DNA of 10,857 bases from Ktedonobacterales bacterium. Its GTDB lineage: Bacteria > Chloroflexota > Ktedonobacteria > Ktedonobacterales > JADMIN01. Below are positions 1-5,275 of this stretch, in pieces. The stretch's first letter is position 1; every line of letters begins with the position of its first letter. Below the pieces are notes generated by a model that was not told the origin of the DNA, did not search any database, and was given only the letters and a program-made list of their open reading frames with translations. The translations under genes and the position numbers were made by a program. Where the stretch lies: positions 1 to 10,857 of the forward strand of contig JAICKD010000044.1 of assembly GCA_025928125.1 (NCBI GenBank), read 5' to 3'.

Positions 1-2
1 AT

Positions 3-776
3 ACGCAGCGCCCAGTACTGCTAGTGATGCACGGTATTGGAGCGCATAGCGGCTGGTTCATCGATATGGGCAACAGCCTCAACGAGCAGGGGCTGAGCGT
101 CTATATCATCGATCATCGCGGCTTCGGGCGCTCTGGCGGTCTGCGCGGTCACGCCGCCGAGGCCCAGACGCCCGTTCGCGACGCCGAGGCGGTGGTAGGG
201 GAGATTCGCCGACGGCATCCAGAGGCTCAGGTGAGCATCCTTGGCCATAGCCTCGGTGCGATTTATGCGCTCCATATGGCGGCCGACGATTCCGCTGCGG
301 CGCAGCATCAGCTCGCTGGCATGATTCTGGTAAATCCAGGTATTGCCGCGACCTGGAAAGTGCCTATGGGGCGCCAGGTGGCTATGGCTGTGGGCGGGCT
401 AAGCGGTTCGACACGGCAATGGAGCCTTGCGCCTGGGCATGAGATCATGACGACCAACGTCGAGGCGAAACGCATGCTTGATGCGGATAGCTACTGGCAG
501 CGCACGCAGAGCGCCGCATTTATCTACCAGGTGCTGTTACGCTTACGGAACTCCGCGATGAAACGCGCGCCCAGTATCCGCACGCCCGCGCTTGTCATCC
601 AGTGCGAGGCTGATCTATCGGTCGTGCCTGCCGCCTCGCGCCGCTGTTACGATATATTGGGCAGCCCGGACAAGACGTGGAAAACATATCCGAACTTTAG
701 CCATGATTTCGAGTTCGAGCCGCATCGCGCGGCGCTGGACGCTGATATCGCGGCCTGGGTGATGGGCCATCGCTGA
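3..776 (+). CDS. Alpha/beta hydrolase, monoacylglycerol lipase-like (5' partial)
   Basis: Serine hydrolase of the alpha/beta-hydrolase fold, closest by eye to the monoacylglycerol lipase / lysophospholipase group (Hydrolase_4 type), which cleaves ester bonds in lipids in the cytoplasm or at the membrane. The frame is open to the left edge (visible protein begins TQRPVLLVMHGIGAHSGWF), so the GTG/ATG at 24-29 lies inside the gene. The HGIGAHS stretch is the oxyanion-hole loop that normally follows strand 3. GHSLG (Ser codon at 249) is the nucleophile elbow. CEAD-LSVVP carries the probable acidic residue (D204 of the visible chain) and NFSHDFEFEP the catalytic histidine (H234). All three catalytic residues are present, and the C-terminus looks complete. 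About 257 residues are visible, so only a few tens of N-terminal residues are likely missing. The physiological substrate cannot be told. The gene ends well before the next one and shares no obvious pathway with it. Confidence 0.9.
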   Translation, partial: TQRPVLLVMHGIGAHSGWFIDMGNSLNEQGLSVYIIDHRGFGRSGGLRGHAAEAQTPVRDAEAVVGEIRRRHPEAQVSILGHSLGAIYALHMAADDSAAAQHQLAGMILVNPGIAATWKVPMGRQVAMAVGGLSGSTRQWSLAPGHEIMTTNVEAKRMLDADSYWQRTQSAAFIYQVLLRLRNSAMKRAPSIRTPALVIQCEADLSVVPAASRRCYDILGSPDKTWKTYPNFSHDFEFEPHRAALDADIAAWVMGHR

Positions 777-805
777 GCGCCAACGCCTGCTGATGGCTTG
801 GCTGA

Positions 806-848
806 CGAACCGGACAGTCGTCTTTGTCGAGACGCTATACTATCGAGA
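806..848 (+). promoter_or_regulatory. Candidate promoter for the tRNA nucleotidyltransferase gene
   Basis: A TATACT hexamer at 836-841 matches five of six bases of the sigma-A -10 box. The best upstream partner is CGGACA at 811-816 with a long 19-base spacer, so the -35 is weak. Transcription from here would start near 848, downstream of the longest possible start codon (793) and upstream of the candidate starts at 871 and 913. The rest of the 777-912 gap holds nothing else I recognise. Confidence 0.3.
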
Positions 849-912
849 CGCAATAATCCAGAACGGCCGCATGCGTCAGGATGGCGTGGTGCGAGAGAGA
901 AACTGCGAGTTC

Positions 913-2397
913 ATGCTAGAACTTTTGATAACACTTGCGCGGCTTTTCCGCGACAACAATAGAGAGTTGTACATGGTCGGTGGCGCGGTTCGCGATTTGC
1001 TTTTGCGACGCCCAGCCTCGCCAGATATTGATCTGGCGACGAACGCTCGACCAGATGAGATCAAACGACTCATTGCCCAGACACACCCTGACGCGGTCGT
1101 GACGGTGGGCGAGCAGTTTGGCACGGTGCGCGTTCACTATCGCCGGGCTCCCACGACGGAAGACGCGGCGGTTCAGTTGGAACCGAGTCCAGTGCCTGCC
1201 GCGTTAGTCGCGGAGACGAGCGGCGACTTTGACGTGGTCGAAATCACCACCTATCGTAGCGACCAGTATACAGAGGGATCGCGCAAGCCTGAAGTCACGT
1301 TTGGCGACTCGCTTGAAGGCGATCTGCTACGGCGGGACTTCACCATCAATGCCATGGCGCGCGATCCTCTCTCGGGTGAGATCGTCGATCCCTTTGGCGG
1401 GAGAGACGATCTCGCGCGTGGTCTCATTCGCGCCGTCGGCGATGACCCAGACAGCCGTTTCGAGGAAGATCCGTTGCGCTTGCTCCGCGCCGCCCGTTTC
1501 GCGGCGCAACTTGGCTTCGAGATCGAGCCGCTCACCGCAAATGCGATCAAACTCCAGGCGCCGACTCTAGCACGCATCAGTCGCGAACGCATTCGCGATG
1601 AATTTACCAAGCTGCTAATGACACACTATCCGGCACGTGGCCTGCGGCTGCTGGTCGATTTTGGCCTGATGCCATGGATCGTACCAGAGGTGCTGGAACT
1701 CTGTGGGGTCAGCCAGAAGCCCGCGCACTCGAAGGATGTCTATGATCATGTGCTGCGTGTCGTCGAGCGGACACCCGCGCGGCCAGCCACCCGCTGGGCG
1801 GGGCTGCTGCACGATATCGCGAAGCCGCGCACACGTTCGATGGAAGACGGGAAAGTCCACTTCTTCGGACCTGAAGATGTTGGCGCGGTGATGGCGCGTG
1901 AAATCTTGCACCGTCTCAAGTTCGACCGGCCCTTTATCGAATATGTCAGCCGATTGGTCAAGCTGCATATGCGCGCCAACGCCTATCTGCCAGAGTGGAC
2001 CGATGGCGCGGTGCGGCGGTTGATGCTGGATGCGGGCGACGGGCTGCACGACTTGCTCGATCTTTCACGCGCCGATATTACGAGCTATCGTCCCGAAAAA
2101 GTATCGCGGGCGGAGTCGCGTGTCGACGACCTGGAGCTGCGTTGCCAACGATTGCGCGAGGAGGCCGAACGCGTTCCGATCCGCAGCCCGCTGGATGGCA
2201 ACGATCTGATGCATATTTTTGGACGCGAACCAGGGCCGTGGCTGCGACCCCTCAAGGACTACCTTCTCGGTCTCGTGATCGATGGTCAACTGGCCCCAGA
2301 TGATCGCGATGAGGCGACGAGGCTCGCGACCGTATTCCTGGCAGAGCAGGAACAACTTCCACCGGAGCACAAGGACGGAGGCGCCAGCCGCGAGTAG
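913..2397 (+). CDS. cca: CCA tRNA nucleotidyltransferase / poly(A) polymerase family protein with HD domain
   Basis: Template-independent nucleotidyltransferase (class II), expected to add or repair the 3' CCA of tRNA in the cytoplasm. From the ATG at 913 (494 aa), GGAVRD (residues 23-28) and D38-I-D40 form the nucleotidyltransferase signature and metal-binding carboxylates. VEITTYR and RRDFTINAMA follow, then EDPLRLLRAARF, the EDxxR nucleotide-selecting motif and RNA-binding region. An HD phosphohydrolase domain follows (YDH near 279, LLHD near 300-301, LHMR near 352), then a C-terminal GREPG segment typical of the family. The frame is open back to an ATG at 793, which has no ribosome site. 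The 913 start gives the usual 20 or so residues before GGxVRD, and 871 is also possible. A stretch of about 25-30 residues (codons 1138-1224) between the FGTVRVHY strand and the DFDVVEITTYR strand looks longer than usual. A true poly(A) polymerase cannot be excluded from sequence alone. Confidence 0.9.
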   Translation: MLELLITLARLFRDNNRELYMVGGAVRDLLLRRPASPDIDLATNARPDEIKRLIAQTHPDAVVTVGEQFGTVRVHYRRAPTTEDAAVQLEPSPVPAALVAETSGDFDVVEITTYRSDQYTEGSRKPEVTFGDSLEGDLLRRDFTINAMARDPLSGEIVDPFGGRDDLARGLIRAVGDDPDSRFEEDPLRLLRAARFAAQLGFEIEPLTANAIKLQAPTLARISRERIRDEFTKLLMTHYPARGLRLLVDFGLMPWIVPEVLELCGVSQKPAHSKDVYDHVLRVVERTPARPATRWAGLLHDIAKPRTRSMEDGKVHFFGPEDVGAVMAREILHRLKFDRPFIEYVSRLVKLHMRANAYLPEWTDGAVRRLMLDAGDGLHDLLDLSRADITSYRPEKVSRAESRVDDLELRCQRLREEAERVPIRSPLDGNDLMHIFGREPGPWLRPLKDYLLGLVIDGQLAPDDRDEATRLATVFLAEQEQLPPEHKDGGASRE

Positions 2398-2436
2398 ATC
2401 GGCCAGGCGCCGGTTTCACCGCGTAGCAAGGCGACC

Positions 2437-2445
2437 AAGGAAGGA
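2437..2445 (+). promoter_or_regulatory. Strong Shine-Dalgarno-like sequence before the 2451 reading frame
   Basis: AAGGAAGGA lies 5 bases before a GTG codon at 2451. It is one of the purest purine ribosome-binding sequences in the window and precedes no recognised gene, which is the main reason to take the 2451-2843 frame seriously. Confidence 0.4.
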
Positions 2446-2450
2446 ACACG

Positions 2451-2843
2451 GTGAGCGAAACGAGAGAAGGGTGTGTCCCATGTGCTAACCGCCCCATCGG
2501 TCGCAGTCATTTCGCAGAGAATGCGCATACGCTGGGGGCGTCGCGCCAGGTCGTGCCGGGTATGGTATGCTACACCACGAACAACATTGCACAGCTTGAG
2601 AGGATCATCTCGGCGATGGGCGTAAATCAGGCCCGAGATCGCGCGTCGAAGCATCAGGGTCGGTTCGTCGGACCCCGATTACTTCAGACAAAGGCAGAGG
2701 TATGCTGGAACGGCTGCCCGTCGCGTGGCAGGGCAAAACTCGAGGATCCGCACCCGCGGCTCACCGCGGCGCTCTGCGCCTGGTCGCCCAAGTGGTGGCG
2801 CCATCAGCTAGCGTCGTCTCCAATTGGGAGAGTGACGACGTGA
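2451..2843 (+). CDS. Possible small uncharacterised protein upstream of the ECF sigma factor
   Basis: I do not recognise this 130-residue frame, and it may be chance. In its favour: AAGGAAGGA sits 5 bases before the GTG start; its TGA (2841-2843) overlaps the ATG of the sigma factor by one base (TGATG), the arrangement of translationally coupled genes; and by hand count about two thirds of its codons end in G or C, which does not look out of place beside its neighbours. The product is basic and cysteine-rich for its size, with CVPC near residues 8-11, a cysteine near 40, and a CWNGC group near residue 88, so metal binding is conceivable. There is no signal peptide or membrane helix. Against it: no known family, arginine/proline-rich composition typical of spurious frames in GC-rich DNA, and a competing overlapping frame from 2702. 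If real, it would be cotranslated with the sigma/anti-sigma pair. Confidence 0.3.
   Translation: MSETREGCVPCANRPIGRSHFAENAHTLGASRQVVPGMVCYTTNNIAQLERIISAMGVNQARDRASKHQGRFVGPRLLQTKAEVCWNGCPSRGRAKLEDPHPRLTAALCAWSPKWWRHQLASSPIGRVTT
2826..2832 (+). promoter_or_regulatory. Ribosome-binding site that sets the sigma factor start
   Basis: GGGAGAG lies 7 bases before GTG 2840 and 10 bases before ATG 2843. It supports one of these adjacent codons over the upstream in-frame ATG at 2702, whose extra 47 residues are of low complexity and unlike a sigma factor N-terminus. Confidence 0.55.
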
Positions 2844-3433
2844 TGAGCCAGAGCGAAGAGCAGTCAGCGGCTGTGCATGAGGATAAAGAGGCGCTGCTTA
2901 CTGCGGTATACCACGAGTATAGCGGGCAAATTCACAGCTATGCGTCACGGTTGCTAGGCAACGCGGAAGATGCCGACGACATCACCCAGGAAGTCTTTAT
3001 TCGCGCGCATGGACACCTCGCCGAGCTGCGCGATCCCGGACGTCTCAAGTCATGGCTCTATCGTATCGCGACGAACCTGTGCATGGACCAACTGCGCCGA
3101 CGCTCGCGCACGCGACGGATCTTTGGTATTGCGGTGCCGCTTGGGCCTGATTCCGATGACAACGAGCACACACCGATGCGCGAGGTGGCCAATCCCGGAA
3201 GCACGGCGCCAATCGATCAGGTGGCCGAGCGCGACCACATCGCTGGCGCATTGCGCGAGATGCCACCCAAATATGCGATATGCCTCATGCTGCATAGCGC
3301 CCAGGGACTTTCGTATCGTGAGATCGCTGACATTCTGGGACTCACTCCTGGGGCAGCCGCTGTGCGCCTGACGCGCGCGCGCGACCTGTTTAGCCGTCAT
3401 TACAACGCATTACGAGGCGAGGATTCGCTATGA
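2843..3433 (+). CDS. ECF-type RNA polymerase sigma factor (sigma-70 family)
   Basis: Alternative sigma factor that directs RNA polymerase to a small regulon when released by its anti-sigma factor. At 196 aa it has the usual group 4 size. Region 2 spans roughly residues 22-88 and includes the diagnostic DADDITQEVFIRAH helix and the DPGRLKSWLYRIATNLCMD segment that contacts core polymerase and the -10 element. A variable linker (about 89-130) follows. Region 4 spans about 133-186, with the helix-turn-helix LSYREIADILGLTPGAAAVR that reads the -35 element. No region 1 or 3 and no C-terminal extension is present. The start is ATG 2843 or the adjacent GTG 2840, chosen by the GGGAG ribosome site. 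The stop overlaps the next gene's start by 4 bases (ATGA), so sigma and anti-sigma are probably made in fixed ratio. The target promoter sequence could not be deduced; no clear autoregulatory ECF promoter was found upstream. Confidence 0.93.
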   Translation: MSQSEEQSAAVHEDKEALLTAVYHEYSGQIHSYASRLLGNAEDADDITQEVFIRAHGHLAELRDPGRLKSWLYRIATNLCMDQLRRRSRTRRIFGIAVPLGPDSDDNEHTPMREVANPGSTAPIDQVAERDHIAGALREMPPKYAICLMLHSAQGLSYREIADILGLTPGAAAVRLTRARDLFSRHYNALRGEDSL

Positions 3434-5079
3434 GCACGGAGACAAGAATGCGTTGTGAAGACGTTGCGCCGTATCTATCCGCATTCGCCGATGGCGAGTT
3501 GCCAGAGCCATTGCTCTCGGAGGTTGCCGAGCACGTAGCAGCCTGTGAGGCCTGTTCCGCTACCCTGGTTCGCTATGGTGAAATCGATACTTTGCTGGCC
3601 AGTATGCCGCGCACTGCGCCGCCGCCCGAAGCTCTCGACGAAATTCTGGCGGTGGTCGCTGCTGAAGGCGAGCAGTCAGAGCGCCGTCATGCGATGCGAT
3701 CGGCGTGGGGACTGACTTCTTTCAAGCGAAAGATTGTCGAACTTGAGATGCCGATGGGCGACAAGCCGCCTTTGCAATTCAGGCCAACGACCCGCTCGCG
3801 GTGGGTCTCGATTGCGATTCCCGCAATCGCGGCGATGTTGCTGGTGAGTGTGGCGCTGGTTACCTTCCGCTGGCTGCCGAATAATACCCAGATTACCCCG
3901 CCGGTTCAGCAGCCGACAGCTACTCCTGCGCCAGGTAATGAGAATTTGGCGACAACAAGCAAGGTCGTTAACGCGATACAGAAGCAACTGGCGTTCAAGC
4001 CGATCTTGCCTACCTATCTGCCTGATGGGGCAACAATCCCTGATGTGGGGATAGGCCCGCTGCGCGACTCCGAGATCAGCGAGCATTATCTCGATATCAC
4101 CTGGAACATCAATGGCACAGGTGGAGCTGTCATTACGATTCATCTGCACGAGGCGCCAAGCAAACTTGGCCTGACGGGCTATTCTCTGCCATCAGTTACC
4201 CCGCAGGTGGAGTGGCAGATTGGGAACGCGCCGTGGCAGCAGGTGCGCGTGGACGCCGCACCGAAAAACACGGCGGTTGCACAGTTCCGCGCTGGAGTAT
4301 CCATCGCGCTCGATATCTCAACGCCATCCACCGGTCCGCAGGCGGCGGCGGGGAAAACCATATTGCGTCTGATGAGCCTCTCGATGGATTCACGCTATAT
4401 GATCATGCCAACTGCGCCCAATGAGAGCAGCGCGCGTATTGTGTCGGAGCCGTATAAGGAGATGGTAGCCCACTATAAGGTTGTGGCGCTCAATGGCAAT
4501 GGCGCGGTTGCCTGGCGCGAGGAGGTATACGTGGCCCCGTGCGCCTCAACAGCAGATCTATGTCAGGTGAGCGAACAGTATTGGCTTGGGGCCAATGGCG
4601 CTTTGCTCTATACAGATATCTCTAGCGGCCAGCGGCTACTCCATCTCGACCAGGCGCAGCAGACCTATACCTGGCAGCCGATCATTCCTGGGAGCCAAAG
4701 TGCGAGCCTGAACGGCACAGCGCTGCCGAATTTGTTCTACCTTGGCAATACCTATCTCAACTCGGGCATTCTCTGGTACTTGAACGAGACGACCTACAAT
4801 AAGCAACGGGTCTACGATCTCCTCTGGACGAACGCGCCCACCCGCACCCATGTCTACGTCAGTAAGGAAACCCATCAAGTAGTAGCGATGCAAGTGGAGA
4901 AGAACGCGAAGATTCTGGATGGCGGGCCACTCGCGGGGACTGGCGCGCTGAGTTGCACGCGCTACACGATGATCGAGTACCTCACGCCTGATGCCGCGAC
5001 CGACGCGCAGTTTGCCCAGGATATTCAACCGAACTATACCCAAAGCCAGGAGCCACAACCGGTGAATTTTACCTGCTGA
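3430..5079 (+). CDS. Membrane-anchored zinc-finger anti-sigma factor with large extracytoplasmic domain
   Basis: Predicted to hold the upstream sigma factor inactive at the membrane until an outside signal is sensed. The N-terminal 50 residues form an anti-sigma zinc finger (zf-HC2/ZAS): C9, H35, C39 and C42, with the H-x3-C-x2-C signature in HVAACEAC. A cytoplasmic linker runs to about 124 and ends in a basic RPTTRSR stretch. One membrane helix follows (about 125-149), giving N-inside topology. A TPPVQQPTATPAP stalk follows, then about 375 residues outside. That part begins with a PILPTYLPDGAT segment like those in DUF4367/RseB-like sensor domains, and later has a beta-rich region (about 340-500) that resembles LolA/RseB folds; this is inferred. 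Four external cysteines (C371, C378, C509 and the terminal C549) could form two disulfides. The ATG has a GAGGCGAGG ribosome site within the sigma gene. At 549 aa it is far longer than ordinary anti-sigma factors of about 200-250 aa. The signal is unknown. Confidence 0.9.
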   Translation: MSTETRMRCEDVAPYLSAFADGELPEPLLSEVAEHVAACEACSATLVRYGEIDTLLASMPRTAPPPEALDEILAVVAAEGEQSERRHAMRSAWGLTSFKRKIVELEMPMGDKPPLQFRPTTRSRWVSIAIPAIAAMLLVSVALVTFRWLPNNTQITPPVQQPTATPAPGNENLATTSKVVNAIQKQLAFKPILPTYLPDGATIPDVGIGPLRDSEISEHYLDITWNINGTGGAVITIHLHEAPSKLGLTGYSLPSVTPQVEWQIGNAPWQQVRVDAAPKNTAVAQFRAGVSIALDISTPSTGPQAAAGKTILRLMSLSMDSRYMIMPTAPNESSARIVSEPYKEMVAHYKVVALNGNGAVAWREEVYVAPCASTADLCQVSEQYWLGANGALLYTDISSGQRLLHLDQAQQTYTWQPIIPGSQSASLNGTALPNLFYLGNTYLNSGILWYLNETTYNKQRVYDLLWTNAPTRTHVYVSKETHQVVAMQVEKNAKILDGGPLAGTGALSCTRYTMIEYLTPDAATDAQFAQDIQPNYTQSQEPQPVNFTC

Positions 5080-5138
5080 GGTAACGACTCTGGCCGACAG
5101 TTCCTTATGAGCCTATCGTCTCCCGCCTCTGATTTTCC

Positions 5139-5167
5139 ACAGGCGCCACCAACAACGTGGCGCCTGT
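5139..5167 (+). terminator. Probable transcription terminator after the anti-sigma gene
   Basis: A perfect 11-base-pair inverted repeat (ACAGGCGCCAC at 5139-5149, GTGGCGCCTGT at 5157-5167) encloses a 7-base loop, CAACAAC. It lies 60 bases after the anti-sigma stop and just before a promoter candidate, the right place to end the sigma/anti-sigma transcript. The following bases (TCCGTTTCG) are only a weak U-tract, so it may be a stalling or RNA-stabilising hairpin instead. No other stem of this strength stood out elsewhere in the window. Confidence 0.6.
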
Positions 5168-5172
5168 CCGTT

Positions 5173-5203
5173 TCGCCATGCCCCTCATTTCCCGCACTAT
5201 AAT
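5173..5203 (+). promoter_or_regulatory. Candidate sigma-A promoter of the GH31 gene
   Basis: A perfect TATAAT at 5198-5203 lies immediately downstream of the terminator hairpin. The best -35 is TCGCCA at 5173-5178 (four of six matches) with a 19-base spacer, so the -35 half is weak and an activator may be needed. Transcription would begin near 5210, giving a leader of about 65 bases to the ATG at 5276. No clear operator palindrome is visible between. Confidence 0.5.
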
Positions 5204-5257
5204 CGTGACCAGGCGTACCTTAGTCTTTCGGTGCAGATCGATAATAGTGATCCCAAC

Positions 5258-5265
5258 GGGAAAGG
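5258..5265 (+). promoter_or_regulatory. Ribosome-binding site that sets the GH31 start at 5276
   Basis: GGGAAAGG lies 10 bases before ATG 5276. The alternative in-frame GTG at 5231 has no purine-rich sequence before it (CCTTAGTCTTTCG), so the shorter protein is preferred. Confidence 0.6.
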
Positions 5266-5275
5266 CATCTCTCTC

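Larger units (their letters stand above)
2398..2839 (+). other. Gap between cca and the sigma factor gene, with weak hairpins
   Basis: This 442-base stretch separates two well-supported genes. No terminator with a U-tract follows the stop codon at 2397. Two modest inverted repeats are visible: ATCTCGG (2607-2613) with CCGAGAT (2633-2639) around a 19-base loop, and GGGTC (2657-2661) with GACCC (2671-2675) around a 9-base loop. An extended -10-like sequence (TGGTATGCT, 2563-2571) has no convincing -35. The main candidate content is the open frame at 2451-2843, described separately. I recognise no structured RNA here. Confidence 0.35.

Noticed and set aside
2706..2730. A TGGAAC sequence that could be an ECF-type -35 element for sigma autoregulation
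   Set aside because: No CGT/GTC-type -10 lies 15-18 bases downstream; the nearest CGT is only about 12 bases away. The GGAAC at 2443-2447 also lacks a partner.
2398..2839. A structured RNA (RNase P RNA, tmRNA, SRP RNA, riboswitch) in the long gap
   Set aside because: None of the conserved cores of these RNAs that I know is present, and only short imperfect hairpins are visible.
3371..3383. Alternating CG run (acgcgcgcgcgcg)
   Set aside because: It lies inside the sigma factor helix-turn-helix coding sequence and is explained by Thr-Arg-Ala-Arg codons in GC-rich DNA.
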